In this document: positions 12,500-22,150 of the stretch, one piece after another | How the letters are laid out: each line of letters starts with the position of its first letter | Position numbering within the stretch: position 1 is the stretch's first letter | Source: Cladopsammia gracilis | Taxonomy: Eukaryota; Cnidaria; Anthozoa; Scleractinia; Dendrophylliidae | Length of the DNA stretch: 64,000 nt | Assembly: GCA_022457155.1 (NCBI GenBank) | Contig: JAJGOT010000157.1 | Coordinates: forward strand, 1,257,501-1,321,500 | Reading direction: 5' to 3' | Translations under genes and position numbers: made by a program | The notes under the pieces: generated by a model | What the model saw: only the letters and a program-made list of their open reading frames with translations | What the model was told of the DNA's origin: nothing | The model's database searches: none

Positions 12500-13300
12500 A
12501 ATAAAAATTTAACCCTTTGAAGTGTGTTGTAGTGATTGGCGGTCCCTTGGGAAAAGTGGTAAAAGTGCACCGAATTTGCATATGTCAAAACGGTAATTTT
12601 AAACCTGAAAACACGCTGGCACAAGCGAAAGTCACAATTATGTATTTATATAAACTACAAATTCTCTGTTTTCTTTCTTCATTTCCAAGTATTCTAAAAC
12701 ATCACAGAAAGTTTGGAGTGTCTTTGGGCTGGGAATAAACATAAGCCGCGTTTGGTTTCGCATCCGCGTGATAAGCTGTTTTATTATGGAAGATCATCCA
12801 GCCAAATTATTTCCTGAGTCAGCAAAATGTTTCCAAAGCTCTAGCGCTCTGAATATTAACTGTAATTATTCTCGGAAGCTGTTCCTTTTCAAAACTATCA
12901 AGGTATACGTTAGACGAATTTTTTCTCCAACTGATATTAAACAATGTTTCGAACGGGTGAAGATTCATTTGAACAGCTGAATTTTTTTCCGAACAGCTAA
13001 CTTAACCGTCCAAACGGCTGAATATTTTTCGTGAACGGCTGAATATTTTAAGTGAACGGGCTACCCTTGCCGTTCGAACGGCTGAATATTTTAAGTGAAC
13101 AGATGACCCTTGCTATTCAAACGGCTGAATATTTTAAGTGGACGGATGACCCTTGCCGTTCGAACGGCTGAATATTTTAAGTGGACGGCTAGCAGCGGCC
13201 TTGCGAACGGCCTCCTACCGTTCGTGAACGGCAGGTGAATGGCAAGCGAATGGTTCGAACGGCTATCCGTTAGTATCATTTTCCTATGAGAGGTCACATT
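12500..13300 (-). repeat. Dispersed repeat with palindromic CCGTTCGAACGG clusters (copy 1)
   Basis: Between 12990 and 13265 the palindrome CCGTTCGAACGG or variants recur every 40-55 bases, in units ending GGCTGAATATTTTAAGTG. In reverse complement the order of landmarks (GTGACCTCTCA, CGTTCACGAACGGTAGGAGG, clustered palindromes, then a looser GTGCAATTTGCATA-type block) matches 39810-40170 inside the helicase element. It is therefore probably a relic of the same element family without its ends. Confidence 0.6.
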
Positions 13301-13320
13301 ACTGTGGTGCTAAATCAGTG

Positions 13321-13682
13321 GGGAAGTGAAACATGACAATTTTTTTTTTAGTACAAGTATATTCATTCCAGTTCTGTTTGGTGTCGTGAACACATCCCTC
13401 AAGAAGCTTTGTCTGGCTTAGTGTCATAAAGGTGGGGCGCAGCAATTCCAGAAAGATTGCAGGGAGGCAGTCGTCACCATTGTAGGTGGATGTTCATGTG
13501 GCATGATCTTGTTGCCACGTGCACCATCATTCATTTCTTTTCCCTTTGCTAGATGACATTTACGACCGTGGAACTTAAAGACTGTTTGGGTTGGTCCATA
13601 GCAACCATCTACTGGGAGTCACCAATAAGTTTTTCTGTCAATCATCTGATGATGCTGGATGTGTGTTCTTTTTTCTAATGTT
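13321..13682 (-). pseudogene. Protein-primed family-B DNA polymerase relic, downstream fragment
   Basis: One minus-strand frame (about 13620-13530) reads LPVDGCYGPTQTVFKFHG and continues to KGKEMND. This corresponds to the region following GYDANALY in the organellar/viral-type PolB proteins (DNA_pol_B_2) of Polinton-like or related elements. It directly abuts the Ngaro insertion, and the segment that precedes it in the protein lies on the other side at 18788. It is divergent beyond this block and has no palm-domain continuation, so it is dead. Confidence 0.6.
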
Positions 13683-13743
13683 AAACTCATCGACAATAGA
13701 TGAGTGTGGGGGATGGTGCCTGAAGGCTCGGTGGGGGGCTGCC
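13683..13743 (-). repeat. Ngaro split direct repeat B2
   Basis: The 61 bases run AAACTCATCGACAATAGATG to GGTGGGGGGCTGCC and match B1 (13991-14051) with only two differences noted. This marks the element's 3' end. Confidence 0.9.
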
Positions 13744-13832
13744 ACCGTAGGCACCGTCACACTGATAGAAATCAGTGGAAAGCCTGTAACTTAACTTACT
13801 GATGCTTACCTAAAGGGAGGGAAGGGTCGGGA

Positions 13833-13993
13833 GCGAAAGGCAATCGAGCACGTCAAAGCACACGCGAAAGAGCTGCAACTCAACAGCGCTCCCTGTAAAA
13901 GACCCCCGGGCCGCCCCACACCCATGGGTGAAACCGCTGGCCAGCATTGTCTTGAGTTTAACCTCGCCTAAATTACAATTAGCCCCATTTAAA
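13833..13993 (-). repeat. Ngaro split direct repeat A2
   Basis: The 161 bases run from GCGAAAGGCAATCGAGCACG to AGCCCCATTTAAA and are nearly identical to A1 (18628-18787). Confidence 0.92.
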
Positions 13994-14051
13994 CTCATCG
14001 ACAATAGATGACTGTGGGGGATGGTGCCTGAAGGCTCGGTGGGGGGCCGCC
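13991..14051 (-). repeat. Ngaro split direct repeat B1
   Basis: This is the partner of B2 and overlaps the end of A2 by a few bases. It lies between the recombinase gene and A2, as expected of the Ngaro layout. Confidence 0.9.
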
Positions 14052-14526
14052 CGCACGCGCAGGGGATTACCATGACAACCCAGTGAGCGGCTACCACCAA
14101 AAGACACTCCAAGAGGTGCTTGGAGAAGGCGGGCCCGCGAACGGGGATGTCAAGGGACCGAGTTCCCCCAAACCCCTCAAGCACCAACCCCACATAAGCC
14201 CAAAGACAAAACTAGACTACTCACCGCAAGGAACCGCCATCCCTACCGTCAGACCACGAAGCGCTGCCCAACTCTCTGTGCCGCCATCTGCGTAGTGCTG
14301 ACAATAGCCGGACACTGAGGACGCCCAAGGCCTCCCAAGTTGCCTCCATAAGAGTCCCGGTTGCTGCCACACGACCGGTCAGAGTCATGCCGAACAGTAC
14401 AGCTGGTATGTACCTGTCCTAGCTGCCCAGTCACTGCCGCGGGACTGGTTGCGCGCGAGCCTGGAGTGATCCAGGGGTGTCGGTGTCTGCCCCCGACGCG
14501 CGGGACACTACCGAGCGAGGTAGGTG
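14052..14526 (-). other. Ngaro 3' non-coding segment between recombinase gene and B1
   Basis: This is GC-rich retrotransposon sequence downstream of the recombinase stop. It has overlapping open frames on both strands but no recognisable protein. Confidence 0.5.
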
Positions 14527-15551
14527 TCAAGCGAGTTGGCTGGACAAATGAGCCAGTGCTTCAGCTGGCGTCCGAATATATAACTGATAGGCGTTGCTCG
14601 TCCAACGACCCAACGCTTGGATGAGGTGGTCAGGAACGCCATTTCTAGCTGCCACTGTTGCTGCGCCAATGCGGAAGCTGTGGCTAGAGAAGGTTCCCGA
14701 AATGCCGGCCATAGGGAGAATCTTGCGTAGCCAGTCCGTAAGAGCAGAGCGAGATAACGGTCTGCCGTCCTGATAGAGGAAGAGGGGGCCCCCTTTGTTT
14801 CCACGCACAGCGAGATAAGTCATGAGTGTCTGGATTGCACAAAGTGGGAAGGAACCTTTCCCGATATGAATAAAACAGCCCTTCCGAAATGGGTCTGTCT
14901 TAGAGGCCTTTAAGCGAACACGAAGACAGGTCGGAGCTTCATGGGAGTCAATGCATATATCTGCCGGAGATAGGTGCACTTCCGCTGAAAACGACGCCAA
15001 GTTTGGGACTGTAAATTCGGATGAACGAAGGAATCCAAAATAAGCCAATAAGTCATGCAATGGTCAGGGATGTTCAAGTCCAGGAACCGAAAAATTGCTA
15101 ATAAGGTGTGATCCGTGATTGGGTGACGAGTCGCCTTCGCTTCGCCATGCGAACGCTTGACACCCCGCAGCACCCGCTGTAGACGTAGGCAGTCAATAAG
15201 TGGGTCAGGGAAGCCCTGCTCAATATGTAGTGCACGCACCGCAGATAAATAGACTTTGATTGTAGCATATTGTACCGACTGAGCCAAGTGGGTGACGAAC
15301 AGGCACAGCGACCACTCATCGGCTGGACATGGCGAGCCATCTGGTCCCAGCTTGCCTAGCTGCCTGCAAAAAGCCACAAATCTTCTCTGTCCCGACGCAT
15401 AAGTACTGCGGGTAGTGGAGGCCAAACCCTCCATTAACAGCTGCTGACACTCTGCCTCAAGAGCGGCCGAGTCAACTCCTCCCATAGTCCTGGGGGAACT
15501 GCCACTGGGGTGGAATGGGCGTTCGGAGCCAATCGTCGAAACTCCTGCCAA
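14527..15551 (-). pseudogene. Ngaro tyrosine recombinase (frameshifted)
   Basis: This is the phage-integrase-fold recombinase that integrates the circular cDNA. The N-terminal core-binding part is in the frame starting at 15551 (STTRSTYASGQRRFVAFCRQ, then a THLAQSVQYATIKVYLSA block). The catalytic part is in another frame ending at 14527, with FGFLRSSEF, LRVRLKASKTDPF, the HSFRIGAA box (H-x-x-R) and GRWTSNAYQLYIR carrying the tyrosine. The frame changes near 15055-15065, so the copy is inactive. It overlaps slightly with the end of the RNase H frame. Confidence 0.9.
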
Positions 15552-16965
15552 TGGAAGCGAGACAAAGCGTCAGCAATTTGATTGTGAGCCCCTGGTACAT
15601 GCTGCGATGTAAACGTAAAACTGAACCGTGCAGCTATTAACAAAAGCTTACGCACTAGAAACATTAAGCCAGGCACCTTGGACGTCCTGGAGACCAAAAT
15701 GTTAACCACCGCTTCGTTGTCAGAGCGAAACAAAACATGCTGCCGGGACCACCTAGTCCCCCAAAGGTGAGCCGCGATAACGATCGGGAATAGCTCCTTA
15801 TAGGCGATTGACTGACCGACTTGGCAAGGGGCCCAGGCTCCACTAAACCATTCATGCTTAAAGTAGGCCCCAAAGCCTAACGAACCGGCCGCATCCGATG
15901 TCACCTCAAGGTCAATTGGTGCAGACATGCCTGGGAAGAGCCAAAAACTCACGCCGTGCCATGACGATAGGAACTCGTCCCACCACTGAAGGTCCAAATG
16001 AAACTCGGAATTCAAACGAATGGGATGGTCACGACGACGGAAGCAACAGAGGAGGTCAATCATACGCCGCAAAAAAGACCGACCCGGCCACACCACTTTG
16101 GCGGCGTGGTGTAGATGGCCAATAAGCGACTCCAACTGGCTGCGTGAAGACCATCGCTGAGTTCGCCAAGAGGTAATTAGCTCGCTTAGAGCCAACAGTT
16201 TATCCGCCGGGAGACGGGCACACTGCTCTAGCGAATCAAGCTCGATCCCCAAAACCACTAGCCAAGTTGCGGGTCCGACACACTTTCCAGGATGGAGAGG
16301 AAGACCCAAGGTCTGGCAGACCGCTTGGGCCGTCAGCAGATTACGAGCACACTGGTCTGAACAGGGTGGTCCAGCAGTAATGAAGTCGTCCACTGAACTG
16401 AAGATGAATGGAGCCGACCGAAGGCCAAAAGGAAGCGCTCCATCGCATACCTAACAGAAAACGCTCCTCGGGGTGCACTGCAATGTTACGGTAAGCAGCC
16501 TCAACGTCGAATTTTGCCATCAGAGCGCCAGGCCCGTACTTAGAGACCATACGGATAATCTCATCAACTTTAATGTAATTCATAGAAAACTGTTCCCCAT
16601 CTATGCCATCGTTCACGCTAGAACCCCTAGGGGAGGATAAATCGACGATAAGACGCCATTTCCCAGGTTGGCCTTTTTTAGGAATCATGCCGAAGCTGCT
16701 AACTTGTAGATTGGGCAGCGGGGGAACGGGGAAGGGGCCGGCCACCCGACGAAGAGCCACCTCATTAGCCAGATAGTCGTCGATCACTTGGGGGTGTTGC
16801 TCGGCTGATAGTTTATTCCGTTTGGCCGACTTAAGTCCGAGGGAGGGACTGAAGCCGAGGCGAAAACCATTTGAAGACGCAAGAGGACAAATGAGACGGC
16901 TTCATGATCAGGATGGCCCACTAAAGCCCGGGCAAATTCTGCTACTTTGAGGGGGCTTACTGCTG
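15434..16965 (-). pseudogene. Ngaro reverse transcriptase-RNase H (frameshifted)
   Basis: The RT fingers/palm are in the frame 16787-16341: LQVSSFGMIPKKGQPGKWRL, VDLSSPRGSSVNDGI and the first catalytic Asp in MAKFDVEAAYRN. The second catalytic motif (VDDFITAG) lies in the frame ending at 15434, so there is a frameshift near 16435. RNase H follows: TSDAAGSLGFGAYF, YKELFPIV, FRSDNEAVVNIL and a final HNQIADALSR. An N-terminal piece (FARALVGHPDHEAV) is recognisable to about 16960, in yet another frame. Confidence 0.9.
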
Positions 16966-16969
16966 AAAC

Positions 16970-17325
16970 AGGGTGGAAGGTAGGCGGGGCTAAGAGAAAA
17001 GGAAAACAAATATGGAGACATTATGCAACACAGCCAAGCTTTATTAAGAACAGCATCTCAACTTCAATAAATGATTGTCAAAATATGTATAAAAGGCAAT
17101 AGAGACTCGACCCGGCTAGCTACGCAATGAAGTACTATGGGCTACCACGACGCCTACAACATCATGCACGACCGACCTAGCGGCCAATAATGAAAACAAG
17201 AAAGGGAACGAAATAACAAGAGCCTAGTCCTAGCTCAATGAAAAAACAAAGGCAAAAAACAAAGTCTGGACCCAGGCTATAAGCCGAGGTCGATTTCCAA
17301 AAACAGATGCAAAGTTCCCCAGGCA
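16970..17325 (-). other. Ngaro spacer between gag and RT genes
   Basis: This is element-internal sequence without a convincing frame. RT coding normally starts close to gag, so part of this may be decayed RT leader. Confidence 0.4.
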
Positions 17326-18530
17326 TTAAGAGCGGCGAGGCTTGCTCTTTGAGGGTACACTCGGAGCAGGTGGGGACGAGGAACGCCGAGATGGGCTATC
17401 ACGCTTGCGTTTGGGGTTGCTCAGGGCAAGCAACAACTCGGTGAGGGCCAGAGCACGACGAGCATCGATGGGCGTATCGGCAGCCATATGAAGGAGCCGA
17501 GCAGTGGCCTTTGTTCCATGAAATACACTCCACCAAGCTGGCACTGGACCCGGTTGGTTCCCAATCCGTGGAGCTAGACGAGGACGAAGACGGACGAGAG
17601 GATGCACCTGCTGCGTGAAAATTGAACAATTGTGAGTTCATACACGACCAGTCGTCTATCCTCGTGGCCGCTGCATGTTCGCGGAAGGCGCGATCGTAGT
17701 TGATCCAAACTCGGCCACTGAACTGGCGGTACGTGCGTAAAATTAGCAGCTGGTAGAGAGCCAAATCCTTCCACCGATGAGGGGAATGCGACACCAGAAT
17801 GAACATGTACACAGAAAACGCCTCCAACCACGTTGCAATATCCTCGATGCGGCGACGGGGCTTTTTCGGTTGAGGCGTGTACAACAAATGACCGTCCAAC
17901 AACAACTGCCCTTGCGGCTCCTTGGCCTCTAAATTCGCAGGGATCAGTTCGCTGAGGTCCACATACTTTCCGGCCACAATTTGAGCAACAAGCCTTGGCA
18001 GGAACCGGCGAGCCACCGGTCCCAACCACGAACGGTTGGTCGGCCACAATCGCTGGCTGGGTCACGTTGGGGGCGGTGATCGCGCGCGACGCCCCAACAA
18101 CAGATGTTGAAATCGTGGAAATCGAAGGACGAGACCCGACGGACAATGTCGGCGCCGAAAAGGTTGATACAAAAGATGGAACAAAAACAGAGGAAACAGG
18201 CCTACCTGCCAGTGATTGAAGTGGAGAGGATGTCACCACGGGGTTGGCGAGCGAAGGCTGCGAAGTCACACCGCCAACGGCTCCAATGGCGGACGACGAG
18301 GTCGGCGCGGGTGGAACAAAGGCTGCCCGTTCGGCCGCTATCGCTGCATGTACCGTGTTAGAGATCAGTTGGACCAGCTCCGGCGATATCAACGAGGTTG
18401 AAGACGGTCCGCCTTGCGCTTGGCTCGTCACATTCGAGGCCGAAACACCCGTATCTGTTGCTGTTACGGCCGGCGTGGAGACCACGTTAAACACTGCTTG
18501 CGAACTATTATTCGTCGATCTCGAACCCAT
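17326..18530 (-). pseudogene. Ngaro gag-like protein (frameshifted)
   Basis: A probable start is the Met at 18530 (MGSRSTNNSSQAV), followed by a Ser/Thr/Ala/Pro-rich N-terminus. The conserved middle block (AQIVAGKYVDLSELIPANLE) is in a different frame, so the frame shifts near 17995-18005. A Cys/His cluster, CISWNKGHCSAP then CRYAHRCSSCSG and a final Cys, looks like the nucleic-acid-binding zinc finger of Ngaro gag. A basic, Ser/Pro-rich tail in a third frame (to 17326) may or may not belong. The gag would package element RNA. Confidence 0.8.
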
Positions 18531-18627
18531 CTTTACGGCCCACGAACAGTTAACCACACACAAACACTTGGACCGGTCCAACCAGGCAAGAACGGTGACC
18601 AAAAGCGATCAAAAAGGCAATCGAAAG

Positions 18628-18787
18628 GCGAAAGGCAATCGAGCACGTCAAAGCACACGCGAAAGAGCTGCAACTCAACAGCGCTCCCTGTAAAAGACCC
18701 CCGGGCCGCCCCACGCCCATGGGTGAAACCGCTGGCCAGCATTGTCTCGAGTTTAACCTCGCCTAAATTACAATTAGCCCCATCTAA
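18628..18787 (-). repeat. Ngaro split direct repeat A1 (5' end of element)
   Basis: This is the partner of A2 (13833-13993). It marks the 5' boundary and is followed immediately, at 18788, by the polymerase relic. Confidence 0.92.
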
Positions 18788-19695
18788 ATTTCCACGCTAA
18801 CCACTCTGTTGCCATCTTGGAGGAACTTTCTTTTTTGAAATCCATTTCTTCTCTTCGTCTCGTGAATGACCTGGTAGGAATGTTTTGCATGATGGCCCAG
18901 AAGTAGAGTGCATTTGCATCATATCCCACAACTGTGTGGCATATTTTTGGTTCTTTGCCTTGCATTTCTTTTTCTCTAATTTTGGTCTTTGCTTTTTCGT
19001 GATATCAATGGAAAACAATACTTGGTTCACCTACCACGTTTTTCTTGAATAAGGGGTAAAGATACCCTTGCTCTGTGATGTGTAAAGATCTTTGTTCTTC
19101 CCGTCAAATAGAATGAAGAAAATGCCAGATCCCAGGGTAGTAAAGAGATAGGTTAAGGTGATGCCACAGATGGAGATTGTGTCAGCATAACAATGTTGTT
19201 GTTTTTCCAAAATACACACATTTTTTCAAGGGCATTGAAGAAAGGTTGGATGTCTAGGTTATAGCAGATGAGAAAGTCTTGCAAAGTCTGCATGTTGTTG
19301 TCAGACCAGACTTGTTGCCAATACTGATACTCTTGCTCTGCGATGTTCTCGTCTTTCAGAGTAGAGAAAAGAAACAGAACTTGAAAAGGAACAGAGGGAT
19401 GTTTTAACTTGTCAGCATAATCCATCCATTCATATGGAGAGAAATCCTTGGACATTCGTAGAAACATATTGTATGTGAAGCCGAACCAGGAGCCAAAAAG
19501 GTGGTGATATCCAGAAAGCGAAGGTGTTCAGTTTTGAGACACATAAAGTTGTTGTTTCGTTTAATAGTGAACAGAACTTGCTCATTCTGCACCAGGACTG
19601 AAAATAGGAATACTTTGGCAGTAGTAACATCATAGTTTGTGGAATTGAAGCCCAGGACAGGGAACTCTTGTCATCAGTTTTACACAAAGCGGCCA
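18788..19695 (-). pseudogene. Protein-primed family-B DNA polymerase relic, upstream fragment
   Basis: Pieces in several frames follow one another in family order on the minus strand. PVLGFNSTNYD (Exo II-like motif) lies near 19660, FMCLKTEHLRFLDITTF near 19520, FSPYEWMDYADKLKHPSVPF near 19440, a QQVWSDNNMQTLQDFL block, LFTTLGSGIFFILFDGKNKD near 19110, and GYDANALYFWAIMQNIP and KMATEWLAW ending at the Ngaro junction. This is the DNA_pol_B_2 type found in Polinton-like, adintovirus-like and linear-plasmid elements. At least three frameshifts make it a relic. The rest of the chain resumes at 13682. Confidence 0.75.
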
Positions 19696-19699
19696 CCAG

Positions 19700-20285
19700 T
19701 AGTGATGACTAGATGAATTTGTTCATGAATACAGCATCCCTGAGTTAATGAGTTAGCTCTGGACAAACTGGTTTTTTGCAAACCCTAGTTTGTGTAGGTA
19801 CATTGTAAATGGATATTTGGGGGTCCATTTTTTATTGTTTGAATGAAAGATACCAGAAGTGAGGGAACCTTTCTGGTTCTGAAATCTCTCTTGTTGTTTG
19901 AATGGAAAGTGATGGCTTTTTGGAATGGTTTAATGAAAGGGCCTTTTTTTAAACTTTATAAGGACTCTGTGTAATTTGAATAAAAAATTATATTAGTTTG
20001 GGTTCAGCTGTTTGGAGACATACAATGTTTCATAGAATAATATTTTTTCTTTCAGGATTTCTTTTAGGTCTTCCATTTTATTACCTTAAAGTGTTAGTTT
20101 CTTTTTTAATGAGATTCTTTTTTCTTAAGAATATATTTTGCATTTTTTCTCTGTTCTCATACCATCTTGCTTTACTACATAAGATTGTGCCTTTCATCCT
20201 TTTATTGGTTATTTTTTGTAATCCTAAAAAGAAAAACAGAACATTTGGATAATGTTTTTGATCTTTTTTGAAGCACTTAATTGAT
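19700..20285. other. Intergenic, no recognised gene
   Basis: AT-rich. A GAGTTAATGAG-containing block (19730-19800) resembles 26870-26950, part of the local duplication pattern. I see no supported gene. Confidence 0.4.
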
Positions 20286-20291
20286 GCAGAA

Positions 20292-20480
20292 TCAAGTTCT
20301 GCCAAGAACATTTAGTTCAAATAAGTTGGTGCCAGAATATAAAAATAGGATGTCGGAAGACCATTTGGGCCATGTTACTTGCTCCTCTACTTGCTCCTCT
20401 ACTTGTAATTCATCATCTACGAAGGAATGATCTTCTGTTTCAGATTCTGTCTTGTTTTTGGTCATCTTCTCCTTCATCAT
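20292..20480 (-). CDS. Unrecognised acidic ORF/exon of the duplicated minus-strand gene set
   Basis: The open frame has an acidic Glu/Val-rich stretch (DDELQVEEQVEEQVTWPKW) ending SDILFLYSGTNLFELN. The sequence around its ATTTTTATATTCTGGCACCAAC-like end is echoed at 20920-20950 (minus), so this is one of several duplicated exons. I do not recognise a domain. Expression is unproven. Confidence 0.3.
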   Translation of the reverse strand: MMKEKMTKNKTESETEDHSFVDDELQVEEQVEEQVTWPKWSSDILFLYSGTNLFELNVLGRT

Positions 20481-21133
20481 TACTAACGTTTTATATATTG
20501 TCTTCTATATTGCTCACTTTGGTTGATCCATGTGTTTCTGATGCTTGGCACAGATTCTTTTAGACTGTGACATACAGTATATGGTGACATAGCTAGCCCC
20601 TTTAATTTGGGACTTAATGTTGCCTGCATGAAGTTGCCATTTCAGTACTTCAAAATGTTTAGTTCTCAAAACAATCTGCAACAAGATATTTACCACATTA
20701 TGATAAAATCCAAATGTTACTCAATCAACCCTAAATTAAAACAGTTTGTGGAAAATCGAAAGTTGTTTGAAAATTGTTCTCTCATTTGAGTAACATACAT
20801 GGTTTAAAATAAATTAAATTAATGTTATTATCCAACTACAGCCTTTCAAGCTTCTGCAGCTTCTGTATATTGGTAGGAATTACAGTTAGCTGGTTGTTGG
20901 GACTTAATCTTACCTATAAGTTGGTAACAGAATATCAAAAATAGGATGGCAGAATACTGTTTGGGTTGTGTTACTTTCTGTCAAGGCTTGAAACTACTTG
21001 ATGTTAAAAAGAATGTTTTTGGATTAAAAAAAATCATTTGCAATGAAATTCTAATTCGAAATCATGCACGTACACTTTATAATGAGCTCGAAGCTCTTTT
21101 GGGTTACGTGGGTAAACAAATTAAACAAAATTG

Positions 21134-21161
21134 AGGGGGGGGGGGGGGAGGGGGGGGGTAG
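21134..21161 (+). repeat. G-run
   Basis: About 27 bases are almost all G (one A). It can form a G-quadruplex and the assembled length is probably unreliable. Confidence 0.7.
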
Positions 21162-21248
21162 CCTCTACTAGATATAATATCATTGCTACTCGTTTCTGAT
21201 TATTTATGGTTTCCACTCCAGTGGCTGCAGAATAAAAAATACCAGTAC

Positions 21249-21357
21249 CTTTCAATTACCTTTGCATTTGGGAGCATTAACCATTTCATTGGTTGACTTG
21301 CTCTTTGCATTCTCCTTGCTCTCTGTTGGTTTTGGATCAACACTTTTTGATGAGAAC
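21249..21357 (-). CDS. Candidate internal exon, Ser/Lys-rich, minus strand
   Basis: On the minus strand an acceptor (CTTGTTGCAG) precedes a frame reading SSKSVDPKPTESKENAKSKS and continuing to NAPKCK, ending at a GTAATTG donor. A related exon (KNIDPKPKRKSKA) occurs in both copies of the 769-bp tandem duplication (near 22210 and 22980). I do not recognise the protein. Confidence 0.35.
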
Positions 21358-21639
21358 TGCAACAAGTAAACAAATTCTTTTACTTTCAAGGAATTAAAAA
21401 TGGGAATCTTTTATGTTGGCCTTATTACGATACTGCCTTATATAGTCTATTTAAATCAAGAATACCAGCACACATAAATTACCTTGTTGTTCAGAGACAT
21501 GATCATCTATGTTTTCTGATTTTGTGGTTACAAGTAACTTCTTCTTGCTTATTGGATGATCAACTTTAACTTTAACTTTAATTAACATCATTGCCTTTAG
21601 CAAGCTAATCCGGCAATGGGCGGTCAGAACACGGAAGCT

Positions 21640-22150
21640 CATGACATTGACAGCGAAGAAAAAAAAAATCGTCAATACGTGAAATTGTTACAAATACTTG
21701 AATGAAACGCAGCAACAGAGTCAGCACATACAAAAGCTGGAGACAAAGCGTTCCAAGCGGGAACAGTTCTTACAAAAAAAGAAAACTTGTGGGCGTTAAC
21801 ATTAGATGAATAACGTTGGTATTGGAATGGGTGCTGTACACTAGCTCATGTCAAGTAGGGACAGACCACCGCGCGAAGATCATCTGGGAAAGATATCCGT
21901 ACATTTCCTGTCTTGATCTTAAAAAACAATGTCAAATCAATGATCTTCCTTCGTGTCTCAAGATCTTACCGCCCCAAGTTAGATAACATTGTATTAACGC
22001 TGCTGGTACAACGGTAGTCGTTACAAACAATGCGCGCCGCCCGACGCTGAACAGATTCAACACACTTGATGTCTTTTTGTGTATATGGACTCCAGGCAAC
22101 GGAGCCGTACTCGCATACTGGACGGACCAGTGTCAAATAGGCCCGTTCCT
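21640..22150 (-). mobile_element. Non-LTR retrotransposon RT C-terminal fragment
   Basis: One minus-strand frame reads VVKERAYLTLVRPVCEYGSV, followed by AWSPYTQKDIKCVESVQRRA and ARIVCNDY. This is the typical thumb/C-terminal region of CR1/Jockey-like reverse transcriptases. A frameshift follows, then VRTVPAWNALS, matching the usual W-N-x-L-P block near the C-terminus. It begins precisely where the 769-bp tandem duplication starts. Confidence 0.75.

Larger units (their letters stand above)
13683..18787 (-). mobile_element. Ngaro-type tyrosine-recombinase (DIRS-order) retrotransposon, full-length but decayed
   Basis: On the minus strand the order is A1 (18787-18628), gag, RT/RNase H, tyrosine recombinase, B1 (14051-13991), A2 (13993-13833), B2 (13743-13683). 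Such split direct repeats with a terminal tyrosine recombinase and no methyltransferase are the hallmark of Ngaro elements, which integrate through a circular intermediate without target duplication. All three genes are frameshifted. It is inserted into a family-B polymerase relic, whose two parts flank it exactly. It is clearly more GC-rich than its surroundings. Confidence 0.93.

Noticed and set aside
18104..18693. Several plus-strand ORFs of 60-150 codons across the Ngaro gag region
   Set aside because: They are antisense shadows of the GC-rich, minus-strand gag. No motif, and the minus frame is recognisable.
13321..19695. A complete Polinton or integrated viral genome
   Set aside because: Only polymerase fragments are present. 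I found no capsid, protease, packaging ATPase or integrase coding sequence near them.
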